Shown here: piece after piece, positions 6,771-14,047 of the stretch
Layout of the letters: every line of letters begins with the position of its first letter
Numbering within the stretch: the first letter of the stretch is position 1
From: Candidatus Bathyarchaeota archaeon
GTDB lineage: Archaea > Thermoproteota > Bathyarchaeia > Bathyarchaeales > Bathycorpusculaceae
Reading direction: 5' to 3'
DNA: 19,379 bases
Assembly: GCA_030589055.1 (NCBI GenBank)
Contig: JAUUWK010000009.1
Coordinates: 1 to 19,379, forward strand
Made by a program: the position numbers and the translations under genes
The notes under the pieces: generated by a model
Told to the model about the DNA's origin: nothing
Databases searched by the model: none
What the model saw: the letters and a program-made list of their open reading frames with translations, nothing else

Positions 6771-8483
6771 TTAACGTTTTCTACGGGCTTCAATTTGGCG
6801 AAGTGTGTCACGTTCAGCTTTCAGTTTTAGAAGTTTTTGACTTGTTGCCACTAAATCTTCTGGTGTCTCATGTTCACCTGCCAGTTCTGCTTCACACCAT
6901 TCTGTAGCTTCTTCATGTGTCATGCCTTCCTCTGTCTTCATGTCAATGCATTTTTCTAAGGGTGTTGGCTCTTCTTCTTGATCCGTAACTGGATGCTCTA
7001 TTCTACATTGTTTCTCAGCTTCCACTCTGGTTTTTCCCTCAGTCATAAGTCTTGTGACGCAGTTCTCAAAGTCGACATCTTGATCTTCCTCAGATACAGG
7101 ATGTAGTTCTCTACATTGCTTTTCAGCTTCTTCTTGAGCCATGCCACCTTTCGTTAGGCGTGTGACACAGCTTTCATAGGTCTCTTGTGCACCTTCCGCT
7201 ACAGGATGCTCTACTCGACATTCTTTCTCAGCTTCTTCCTGAGTCATCCCTTCCTCTTTTTTGCGTGTGACACAGTTCTCGAATGCGGCATCTTGATCTG
7301 CCTTGACATGGCCTTCTTCCTTGCATTTTGCTATAGCTTCTTCCAAACTCAAGTTCTCTGGTTCACTCGTGTATTTCACAATGCATTTCTGATATTCAGT
7401 TTGCTCTTGATCTGTTAATGTGCCACCTGGGGGTATTGGCTCATCTTCTGGTTTCGTTACAGCTTTGCATAACGCTTCTGCTTCTTCTCTTGACATTTCA
7501 GGGTATTCTTCTAAGCGTTGTTTCACGCATTTCTCAAAATCTTCTGGAGTTGTGACTAATCCCTCGCCAGTTTCTTCACTCATTCTTTTTTTACCTCCAT
7601 TAATTTTTTGTACGCTTGAAGATCCGAAACTCCGTTTAAGAGCTTCAGGACCATTGTAATAAACCCAGCCACAAAACGCTCCTGGATCATCAGCGAAACC
7701 TTCAGCTTTCCGTTTACAGTTATCCATCCATGCTTTCGGAGGACGCTTATCTTGACTGCCATAAATTAGCACGTCATAAATCATGTTTCTACCGGCTCTC
7801 ATCTTTGAGGCTTCAATAGCCCGGTGCATAGCTTCAGTTTCACTTTTGTTAGCGTGACAAGACCCTTTAATGAGGGTTCCTGCTTTAGCTCCGTGAGTGT
7901 GAATAATGCACCATTGATTTCCGCGTTTAACAACTTTGTCTGTTTGAAACAGTGTTTTCATGGTTTGATCTACTCCGATTCCACATGTAGGATAGGTGCA
8001 ACGTCCTTTTGGAACGAATGATGCAACATGGTCAATTACGATGTCTTCCATTCTGTAGTCATAGGCTTTTCCCTGATACTCACCGGGAATGGGAACGTAG
8101 GTGTAGTAGAATCCTATGCTTACATCAGCGATTAAGTTAGGATCATGAAGAGCATCAATATACTGTTTTGGTGTCCTCCGTTTGTTATACACCATGACAG
8201 CCCAGAGGCGATCACGTTCAAAATACGGTTTTTCACAGTAGCCAACTATGTCTTTCTGGTTCATAATAACCATAGTTGCTGGATGCTCTTTAATGGTTAA
8301 TTTTGCGGATCGAACGAATGGTGTAGCTGCAAGTAAGGCTCTTCGACTCTTAAAAGCTCTACCGTCAGGGTATGGATAGACTCCGACTGCTGTTATTGCA
8401 GCACGGATTTTGAGGAAGTGGTCGTTTTCGCTTATGATTTTTGCTCGGTCACAAGTGAAATGGTCTGTTCCATATTTCTTCAT
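6771..8483 (-). CDS. Prohead protease (DUF2213-like) with Cys-pair repeat tail
   Basis: This encodes 570 residues. The first ~170 match the DUF2213 prohead protease: His67 in TIKEHPATM and Ser122 in LIADVSIGFYYT are the likely catalytic pair of this herpesvirus-like serine protease, which cleaves scaffold and capsid inside the prohead. Residues about 182-225 contain WCIIHTHGAKAGTLIKG and EAMHRAIEASK, and about 255-280 contain PPKAWMDNC and DDPGAFCGW, short modules seen in other virus head proteins. Residues 316-533 are six imperfect acidic repeats, each with two Cys. The tail ends in a basic helix, so protease and a scaffold-like domain appear fused. The start ATG 8483-8481 overlaps the stop of a 29-codon gene (ATGA). 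Normal proteases are 200-350 residues. Confidence 0.85.
   Translation of the reverse strand: MKKYGTDHFTCDRAKIISENDHFLKIRAAITAVGVYPYPDGRAFKSRRALLAATPFVRSAKLTIKEHPATMVIMNQKDIVGYCEKPYFERDRLWAVMVYNKRRTPKQYIDALHDPNLIADVSIGFYYTYVPIPGEYQGKAYDYRMEDIVIDHVASFVPKGRCTYPTCGIGVDQTMKTLFQTDKVVKRGNQWCIIHTHGAKAGTLIKGSCHANKSETEAMHRAIEASKMRAGRNMIYDVLIYGSQDKRPPKAWMDNCKRKAEGFADDPGAFCGWVYYNGPEALKRSFGSSSVQKINGGKKRMSEETGEGLVTTPEDFEKCVKQRLEEYPEMSREEAEALCKAVTKPEDEPIPPGGTLTDQEQTEYQKCIVKYTSEPENLSLEEAIAKCKEEGHVKADQDAAFENCVTRKKEEGMTQEEAEKECRVEHPVAEGAQETYESCVTRLTKGGMAQEEAEKQCRELHPVSEEDQDVDFENCVTRLMTEGKTRVEAEKQCRIEHPVTDQEEEPTPLEKCIDMKTEEGMTHEEATEWCEAELAGEHETPEDLVATSQKLLKLKAERDTLRQIEARRKR
6885..7538 (-). repeat. Six coding repeats with paired cysteines in the protease tail
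   Basis: The encoded units begin FEKC, YQKC, FENC, YESC, FENC and LEKC and run 35-48 residues each. The two Cys are separated by 17 residues in four units and 19 in the first two. The core pattern is [FY]-x2-C-V-T-R, an EEAE helix, then C-R-x-E/L-HPV. The three middle units are the most alike, suggesting recent duplication. Confidence 0.85.
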
Positions 8484-8569
8484 TTTTCATCACTTCTAAA
8501 TTCAATTAGTAGAATCAAAGCGAAAATGAAAAGGAAAACGCAACCAGCAATTACGTCTCCTATCGGCAT
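8480..8569 (-). CDS. 29-residue membrane miniprotein
   Basis: A frame of 29 codons from ATG 8569-8567 encodes MPIGDVIAG followed by a long hydrophobic stretch (CVFLFIFALILLI) and a charged end (EFRSDEK), i.e. a single-span miniprotein. A GAGG motif stands about 11 bases before the ATG. Its stop overlaps the protease start as ATGA, and it begins 2 bases after the MuF-like stop, so it fills exactly the space between two genes. Coupling and clear membrane character support it. Function is unknown. Confidence 0.55.
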   Translation of the reverse strand: MPIGDVIAGCVFLFIFALILLIEFRSDEK

Positions 8570-8571
8570 TA

Positions 8572-8913
8572 TTACATGATTCCTCTTTTAACTAATTCTT
8601 CTGTTACTCGAATATATTCTGTTGGATTAGTTATGCGTCTCAAAATACATCTACAATTTGGATGGACCCATGGCTCAATTATGTTTCTACTGCGAATTTT
8701 TAGGTAATGAAATAAACCTCTTAGATGCAATCCTGAGAAGTAAGTGCTTTCAGCATGCCTCATACAACGAACACAAAGCTTCACATCAAATATTGGAATG
8801 TAATGCCAAATGTCATAGAGACTAAAAAAGGTCGCGCGTTCAAATTCCTCTGGTTTCCGTTTGTAAGCATCAAAAGCATGAACGGCTCGAACCATAGGAA
8901 TTAAGTAGCTCAT
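8572..8913 (-). CDS. Minimal MuF-like minor head protein
   Basis: This encodes 113 residues with CVRC at 47-50 and HPNCRC at 84-89, the hallmark of Mu F/SPP1 gp7-type minor head proteins that sit with the portal inside the head. Those proteins usually have 250 or more residues; only the Cys/His domain is present here, with a helical start (FDAYKRKPEEFERATFFSLY). The start is ATG 8913-8911 with AAGG about 9 bases upstream. It normally follows the portal gene directly, but here a plus-strand capsid-like gene separates them. Confidence 0.75.
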   Translation of the reverse strand: MSYLIPMVRAVHAFDAYKRKPEEFERATFFSLYDIWHYIPIFDVKLCVRCMRHAESTYFSGLHLRGLFHYLKIRSRNIIEPWVHPNCRCILRRITNPTEYIRVTEELVKRGIM

Positions 8914-8920
8914 TGTTAAA

Positions 8921-8950
8921 ACCTTAAATAGTTAAAGGGTTTAGTAAACC
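8921..8950. promoter_or_regulatory. Promoter-like site shared by the capsid-like and MuF genes
   Basis: CTTAAATAG at 8923-8931 resembles an archaeal TATA box on the plus strand, about 25 bases before an expected start near 8952, just ahead of ATG 8963. Read on the minus strand the same stretch gives CTATTTAAG, so it might also serve the MuF-like gene. A perfect GGTTT-AGT-AAACC inverted repeat at 8938-8950 lies next to it and could be an operator. Confidence 0.4.
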
Positions 8951-8962
8951 ATAGGTGTTGAA

Positions 8963-9709
8963 ATGCCATTCAAAGACAAACTCAAACAATTACTCTATAT
9001 GCGTAAATATCAAGCTAAACGACGAGTAGAACTCAAGAAGCAAGAACAACTACAAGAAGATACTGTTCGCGTAATCAAACTCATGCGAGACAATCTTGTT
9101 GGTAGAAAATGTATGCCAGCCTTACTTTTGCAACAAGATGCGAAGGATGCTCCACAAGGGATAATATTGCCAATTATTCATAAGACTTTTGAATTGGGGA
9201 ATTTGGAATCTTTGGTAAAGGCGGCTTTAGCCGTTGTTGAGGAAGAAGATAAGTTGTTACTTGTTGGTGAACATAAAGGGTGGCCTGCATTAGGGATTCA
9301 TGGATTAGCAAGTATTCCAAGACATAGTGTTGTTAAGTCTCAAGGAAGGTGGCCTACCAATATGATGAGCGATGTTCAGAATGCAACTGAAACATTACAA
9401 GATAACAAACATTTTCCCCCATACATACTTATTGTAAACACTTTAGCCTTGCTTTCAATTCCAGCAATCCCCTGTAGTATTCAGTTTTATGATTCTCCAT
9501 ATCTTTGCACTATAGAAGGACAGAAGAATAATGCTTTGGTAGTTGCTCCAGAGGTTGTACCAAGCATAAATAATTTTGAAGTTGTTATCGGTTGTGATGT
9601 GCAAGTATCATTAAGACCTGACAACAAGGCAAATTTATGGGAAGCATTAACTCCAGTCATTCACAAACCAAGTTCTATCTGTGAGATTACAAACATAAAA
9701 TATTCTTAA
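8963..9709 (+). CDS. Second, shortened capsid-like (encapsulin-like) protein
   Basis: This encodes 248 residues related to the capsid protein at 4838-5737. Aligned blocks: MRDNLVGRKCMP (41-52) with VRPQLIGRQLMP; LPIIHKTF (69-76) with IPIIHKEY; AVVEEEDKLLLVGEHKGWPALGIHGL (in pieces, 90-115) with the matching capsid helix and GIxG loop; PPYILIVN (152-159) with GPYRLIMQ; and FEVVIGCDV (205-213) plus LWEALTPVIHKP (225-236) with the capsid C-terminus. The segment between the first two blocks is 18 residues instead of about 48, so most of the E-loop is gone. The first 35 residues are Lys/Arg-rich and unlike the capsid start. AGGTG precedes ATG 8963. It is the only plus-strand gene in the structural region and converges on the portal gene, the stop codons overlapping within TTAA. 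Confidence 0.8.
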   Translation: MPFKDKLKQLLYMRKYQAKRRVELKKQEQLQEDTVRVIKLMRDNLVGRKCMPALLLQQDAKDAPQGIILPIIHKTFELGNLESLVKAALAVVEEEDKLLLVGEHKGWPALGIHGLASIPRHSVVKSQGRWPTNMMSDVQNATETLQDNKHFPPYILIVNTLALLSIPAIPCSIQFYDSPYLCTIEGQKNNALVVAPEVVPSINNFEVVIGCDVQVSLRPDNKANLWEALTPVIHKPSSICEITNIKYS

Positions 9710-11043
9710 CTTCTCTTCTTTTTTCCAGCTACTTCGCGAATGAAATATTCATTGCCACCAGCTTGTATGCCACCAACTTCAACAAATTCTTTTCCACCTT
9801 GCTCATCAGTTAACTCCTCCAGACTGGGATCAATCATTTTCCGCACTTCATTATGCGTGAATTTGGTTAGTTCACATTTGCGTCTGATAGCTTCAAGTGT
9901 GTCAAGTTCAATCTTTGCTTTCTGTTCTTCAGTGAGTTCAAAACCAGATTTCCAGTTGAAAGACCAGTCAGGAATTTCAGCCACTTCACCCTCTTTCTTT
10001 TCCAGTTGCAAAATAATGTTAATTAAGTCTCGAAGACCAACTTCATAAGCTGACTGCTCATCACTAATAATGTTGAAGTATTCTCTCTCATTAACTTGGC
10101 TGCCAGTTAAGGCTCCTGCTTGAACTCCTCGTAAAATTGCCAAGGGGATTCCAGATGCACAGCTTATGTTCTCCATGATAGGCAAATAATAGTTCATGGG
10201 ATCTAAGGCTTTACCAGCTGTGCCTTTAAAATCCATTTCCACATCTTCATTATGAGCAAAATAAGTGCGTGCGTTCAAAGCAGCAAAAGCACCACTATTC
10301 ACATAATCCTCAATTTCCGTTTTTTCGTAGCCCTTAAATGTTAACTCTGGGAAGCCACTACCATAACGGAACATGGTTTGACCCATACCCCAACGTTCAT
10401 TCCTTAAGGTGACAAGATCATCCCAGAGTGGATCAAGAACGCTTCTGCCTTCCCAATCACTTGTTTCATACAAGCGAGTAGCCACATGAATCACACGAGT
10501 ATAATGAACTTTCAATCGTGCTGCTATGCCTTCTCTTTGAATGTAGTAGATTTCAGGCAAGCCATAACGGTCACTTTGTTGGTCACGATCTTTTTTTATG
10601 CTACTTATCTGAATTGGCGCATAAGCGTGAAGGTCCACAAGTTCTGTAGGGTTTTTCAATTCATCTCCTAAAGTGTCACCGTCATCATTGTATCCGAGAA
10701 CCATGATAGCCCAGCCGAAGGCACGTTCATAACTTGCAAGTCGGGTCCATTCAAACTTAGCTTTTAAAATGCTTAATTTCTCTTGAATCTTCTGATCGAA
10801 ATCTTCGCTTTCGCCTTCTTTAAGTTCAATGTTGAACCAGTTGTCAAAAATGTCATGAGCTACACGGACTACGATGCGGTGAGCTACTGGTTCACGTAAG
10901 ATGGCAAAGGCACGGAGATTGTTTGTTATGTCTGCTCCATATTCGCCTCCACCTCCAGTGTAGCCTCCTCTGGGGATGAGGATGCCATAACCTCTGGGGA
11001 TGGCTGTGGCTGTGCCTATACGTTTGAAACCTGTAGAACTCAT
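9706..11043 (-). CDS. Portal protein
   Basis: This encodes 445 residues of a DUF1073-type portal, the dodecameric ring through which DNA enters and leaves the head. Typical elements are the N-terminal LREPVAHRIVVRVAHDIFDNWF helix region (about 49-70), YERAFGWAIMVLGY (about 104-117), RVIHVATRLYE with WEGRSVLDPLWDDL (about 190-215), the GIPLAILRG segment (about 305-313) and a late GALTGSQVNEREYFNIISDEQ helix. The length is normal for a portal. The start ATG 11043-11041 overlaps the stop of a 58-codon gene as ATGA. The final four bases overlap the plus-strand capsid-like gene. Confidence 0.88.
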   Translation of the reverse strand: MSSTGFKRIGTATAIPRGYGILIPRGGYTGGGGEYGADITNNLRAFAILREPVAHRIVVRVAHDIFDNWFNIELKEGESEDFDQKIQEKLSILKAKFEWTRLASYERAFGWAIMVLGYNDDGDTLGDELKNPTELVDLHAYAPIQISSIKKDRDQQSDRYGLPEIYYIQREGIAARLKVHYTRVIHVATRLYETSDWEGRSVLDPLWDDLVTLRNERWGMGQTMFRYGSGFPELTFKGYEKTEIEDYVNSGAFAALNARTYFAHNEDVEMDFKGTAGKALDPMNYYLPIMENISCASGIPLAILRGVQAGALTGSQVNEREYFNIISDEQSAYEVGLRDLINIILQLEKKEGEVAEIPDWSFNWKSGFELTEEQKAKIELDTLEAIRRKCELTKFTHNEVRKMIDPSLEELTDEQGGKEFVEVGGIQAGGNEYFIREVAGKKKRS

Positions 11044-11216
11044 TTCTTCACTTTCCTTCTTTCTATTTCTTCACGAACTTTTTGAACTTCAGAACTTCTA
11101 ACAAGATGACAACCCATTTCTTGTTTTCCTTCAAAAAACCAAATTATGAGTTCTCCTATCAAACAACCAACAGGTATAGCTAAAATAACACCGATGATGA
11201 CAAGAAGATAATTCAT
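11040..11216 (-). CDS. 58-residue single-span membrane protein
   Basis: A 58-codon frame from ATG 11216-11214 encodes a hydrophobic start (NYLLVIIGVILAIPVGCLIG), WFFEG, and a charged C-terminal helix (VQKVREEIERRKVKK). It therefore looks like an N-terminally anchored small protein. AAGTGA lies 5 bases before the ATG, in the end of the zinc-ribbon gene, and its stop overlaps the portal start (ATGA). Both features favour real translation. Function is unknown. Confidence 0.65.
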   Translation of the reverse strand: MNYLLVIIGVILAIPVGCLIGELIIWFFEGKQEMGCHLVRSSEVQKVREEIERRKVKK

Positions 11217-11220
11217 TTTT

Positions 11221-11502
11221 TCACTTCTTTTTTAAGCCTGAAACATTAAACCCAGAAGAATTGAATATGCCACTGAAAGAACAGTTGCTACAGTGAATAG
11301 ATGCTTCCCAACCTTCAGCCCCAACCGTGAAACTATCAAGATCTAATGAGGTTTGAGTGCAACTGGGACATTTTGTTACTTTCAACGCTTCCTTAAACAG
11401 TTCAATATCATCGATGTCATTAGCAAAAGACAGCTCTACATCTCGACGTTTCCACGCTTGAATCCTTGCCATAAACCAGCCTATGATGTTTGGAAACTTC
11501 AT
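11221..11502 (-). CDS. Zinc-ribbon protein
   Basis: This encodes 93 residues from ATG 11502-11500, which overlaps the methyltransferase stop as ATGA; a TTG at 11520 in frame is less likely. CPSC (45-48) and CSNC (71-74) form a classic four-Cys zinc ribbon of about 30 residues. A basic amphipathic start (IIGWFMARIQAWKRRD) comes before it. Similar small ribbons bind nucleic acid or proteins; no specific function can be given. It is the last gene but one before the portal. Confidence 0.7.
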   Translation of the reverse strand: MKFPNIIGWFMARIQAWKRRDVELSFANDIDDIELFKEALKVTKCPSCTQTSLDLDSFTVGAEGWEASIHCSNCSFSGIFNSSGFNVSGLKKK

Positions 11503-12002
11503 TTTTTTATAGTCCACCAATCAGATGCTTCAACATGAAGAGTTAAATTGTTAGTATGCATAAATTCCAGAACTGCTTTTGGCACACCTAACCAGTATCT
11601 CTCGAAATCGTGACCGCCAATAATGCCATCTCTTTTCACTTTTGGATAGTAATTTTTGATGTCATCTTTAACGAAACTGTAGTCATGGTTACCATCAATA
11701 TAAACAAAATCTAAATCATCTGGAATGTCATCAACTGCATCTACTGAAGTTTTTTTAATGAATACGGTTTTATCTTTGAATCTGCCTAATCGTTCTTTTG
11801 CCAAAGTATTGAAAGAAGTATGAACAGTTAGTAGTGTTTTTCTTTGCATATAGGGAATGTAAGGATCAACCAAAAATAATTTATGAATATTCAATGTCTC
11901 CAAAATGCTCTCTGCATTCGCGCCCACGCTAACACCAATTTCAACTCCAATTAAAATTTTTGAATCAAACTTGCTACGCAAAAAACGAATCATGGGACGC
12001 AC
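11499..12002 (-). CDS. SAM-dependent methyltransferase (Methyltransf_24-like)
   Basis: This encodes 167 residues with a class I Rossmann methyltransferase pattern: VEIGVSVG (20-27) as the SAM-binding loop, LVDPY (44-48) as the acidic ribose-binding loop, DFVYIDGNHDY (98-108) and GGHDF (129-133). The IDGxHxY signature is typical of Methyltransf_24, often found in sugar or surface-polysaccharide gene sets. The start is GTG 12002-12000 directly after the glycosyltransferase stop; ATG 11993 is an alternative. The adjacent glycosyltransferase and radical SAM genes suggest a shared modification pathway; substrate unknown. Confidence 0.8.
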   Translation of the reverse strand: MRPMIRFLRSKFDSKILIGVEIGVSVGANAESILETLNIHKLFLVDPYIPYMQRKTLLTVHTSFNTLAKERLGRFKDKTVFIKKTSVDAVDDIPDDLDFVYIDGNHDYSFVKDDIKNYYPKVKRDGIIGGHDFERYWLGVPKAVLEFMHTNNLTLHVEASDWWTIKK

Positions 12003-13070
12003 TTAATCATTCATCCTTTGATATGCTTCCCTAATTTTAGGTGAATAATACTCAAAGATGTGTGAAGGTTTTGGATAAGAATGATTGTGTTTCCATAGTT
12101 CTGATTGCACAACCTTTTTTACATCTTCCAAACTGTTGACGGGAATTGCAAGATCACCGAGAAGCTCTATTGTGGCAGTAAGAGACTCTGAGATGATTGT
12201 GGGGATGCCTATGACGCTGGCTAAAAACGCTTTGTTCTGCAAGTAATACTGGTGAATGTTCAAGGGCTTCCAATATAGGAGGTTGTAGTGACAGGATTTG
12301 AGGATTCCAAAGATTTGTAAGTGATGAATATAGTTTTCACCTTCTAAAACCAGTAGCTCTCCCAAATCGTTTTGCATCCACAATTCTCTGATGCCAGAAG
12401 TATTCCGCAACTGTATTTTGCTGTCAGCACTCATTTCTCCAACATAACAAGTAGTTGTTTGCTTTCTTTTTTCCACACTAAATTTTGATGCAAAGTCAAT
12501 CTCAAATTTTGAGGGAACATTAGGAACTGTCCATATCTTTTCAGCACCAAGTTCACGGTATCTTCTTTCAACATTCTTGTTAGTTACTATAGTTGCGAAT
12601 GGAAGTATTTTTTTAACAATGTTTTTGCTAATGTTTCGCCTATAAAAACGAAAGGGTCTTGACCACTTGCTGCATAGATGAGGAGCTTCGTAATCGTAGT
12701 AGCTATAATGGTATTCCCAATCGTTAAACAAAGTTGGAAAGCCCAGTCGACGTGAATAGTATGCACAAGGCAGATTGTGAGCATGAACAAACGCACAATC
12801 ATGTTCACGCATAACACGTTTCAAGCCTAAATGATCATACGGAACTGGAAGCAGATAAGCCATTGCACGACTTTTCTTGTAAGTTTCAACAACTACTTTG
12901 TCAACATCTGGAATCCACTTGTTTGTGCCTTCCAGCTTACTTCTTCCCTCAGCAGCTTTTTCACGCACAAAAATGACAGGTTGAACTCCCATGTCAAAAT
13001 CGTTTTGCATGAACCTTTGCATTCGGTCATTCCATGCGTTTGTGTTATCCATGAAATGCAGAACATTCAT
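12003..13070 (-). CDS. GT-B glycosyltransferase-like protein
   Basis: This encodes 355 residues with a GT-B (GT4-like) plan. The N-terminal domain has VLHFMDNTNAWNDRMQRF and FVHAHNLPCAYYSRRLGFP, the latter being the HxHN substrate-side motif of many GT4 enzymes. The inter-domain part has IVTNKNVERRYRELGAEKI and VPNVPSKFE. The C-terminal domain ends with GIPTIISESLTATIELLGD, in the place of the nucleotide-sugar motif; the usual EX7E is not clean. ATG 13070 is preferred because GGTGA lies 5 bases upstream; GTG 13079 would overlap the radical SAM stop. It probably transfers a sugar to a virion or host-surface acceptor. Confidence 0.75.
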   Translation of the reverse strand: MNVLHFMDNTNAWNDRMQRFMQNDFDMGVQPVIFVREKAAEGRSKLEGTNKWIPDVDKVVVETYKKSRAMAYLLPVPYDHLGLKRVMREHDCAFVHAHNLPCAYYSRRLGFPTLFNDWEYHYSYYDYEAPHLCSKWSRPFRFYRRNISKNIVKKILPFATIVTNKNVERRYRELGAEKIWTVPNVPSKFEIDFASKFSVEKRKQTTTCYVGEMSADSKIQLRNTSGIRELWMQNDLGELLVLEGENYIHHLQIFGILKSCHYNLLYWKPLNIHQYYLQNKAFLASVIGIPTIISESLTATIELLGDLAIPVNSLEDVKKVVQSELWKHNHSYPKPSHIFEYYSPKIREAYQRMND

Positions 13071-13075
13071 GAGAT

Positions 13076-14047
13076 TCACCAGACATACTTTTCAAAAAGC
13101 TGTTTCCAATCTGGATTCATTTGATTGCAACTTCTACATGCTTCATGGTTTAATCCTAAGTCCAAACGTTTCCTCCATGTCTCCATTAAATCAATTTCTT
13201 CAATGTGACCCCAATTATATTCGTAAGGAAGATCAGAACATTGCATGAACTTGCCATCAAAGCTGATTGCTAAATTGTGGAAACAGTTGCAAGGTGCTCT
13301 TAACCTCTTGAATTTCCTTAACTGCAATTCCCGGTAATGTTTCAAGAGTGGATGTTCACTATCTCGCAGTTGATCGCTTTGTTCGCGAGTTTCACCCCAA
13401 TGTAAAGGCCGAACTTCTTGAATGTATCCTTTAAACAGTTTTTGCCATTTACCTAAGTTGTCAACGTTTTCTTTAAACAAGATATAGCGTAGTTGTATTC
13501 GTTGATTCCAAAACTTGTTTTGGGTAATCCAATCTATAGTTTTCAAAACGTTCTGGAACAAAGGTTTCCCATGCACATAATTATAAGTGGATTCATCAGC
13601 CGCTGAAATTGAGAAACAAACATCATTAATATCACGATTTCTAAGCAAATGTCTTCTACTATAAAGAACGCCATTAGTGCTTACAAGAATCAAACACTGC
13701 AGTTTTTTCTTTAACAGGTTCACTATTGCGGGAAGGCGTATTTCAAGTAGAGGATCAGAGTTCATAAACGGGTAAACATCATTAATTTGAATTTTGTTTC
13801 GACATAGCTCATCAGCTACGCTTTCTATAGTGCTAAGTGGAAGTTCACCAATTCCATACTTGATGAAGCTTGCTTGAGGATTACAGTAAACACAATTGAG
13901 AGTGCATTTTTTATTAGTAGTATCTAATTGTAGACTACAAGGTTGAACTGTCCAGAGAGGACGTAAATACAAGTGCTTTCTCAAAAAAGACTTAGTATAG
14001 CGGATTGCACTGTGAGAGCCATTTTGGATTGTTCTTTCAAATAACAA
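13076..14047 (-). CDS. Radical SAM protein with SPASM-like C-terminus
   Basis: This encodes 323 residues. CTLNCVYC (Cys48, 52, 55) is the CxxxCxxC motif that binds the radical-forming 4Fe-4S cluster with SAM. VSTNGVLYSRR (122-132) and FSISAADESTYNYVHG (145-160) fit the barrel strands. The C-terminal part carries Cys253, 255, 270, 304 and 307 with ISFDGKFMQCSD and WGHIEEIDLMETW, the SPASM/Twitch pattern of enzymes that modify peptides, proteins or other macromolecules. TTG 14047-14045 is the start, after a GAAGGTGG site. The function in a virus is unclear; peptide or sugar modification with its two downstream partners is an inference. Confidence 0.85.
   Translation of the reverse strand: MLFERTIQNGSHSAIRYTKSFLRKHLYLRPLWTVQPCSLQLDTTNKKCTLNCVYCNPQASFIKYGIGELPLSTIESVADELCRNKIQINDVYPFMNSDPLLEIRLPAIVNLLKKKLQCLILVSTNGVLYSRRHLLRNRDINDVCFSISAADESTYNYVHGKPLFQNVLKTIDWITQNKFWNQRIQLRYILFKENVDNLGKWQKLFKGYIQEVRPLHWGETREQSDQLRDSEHPLLKHYRELQLRKFKRLRAPCNCFHNLAISFDGKFMQCSDLPYEYNWGHIEEIDLMETWRKRLDLGLNHEACRSCNQMNPDWKQLFEKYVW

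Noticed and set aside
7580..7762. 60-codon minus-strand frame
   Set aside because: It lies within the protease gene in another frame, with no start signals.
12587..13248. Overlapping short frames on both strands in the glycosyltransferase and radical SAM genes
   Set aside because: All are shadows of two clear enzyme genes.
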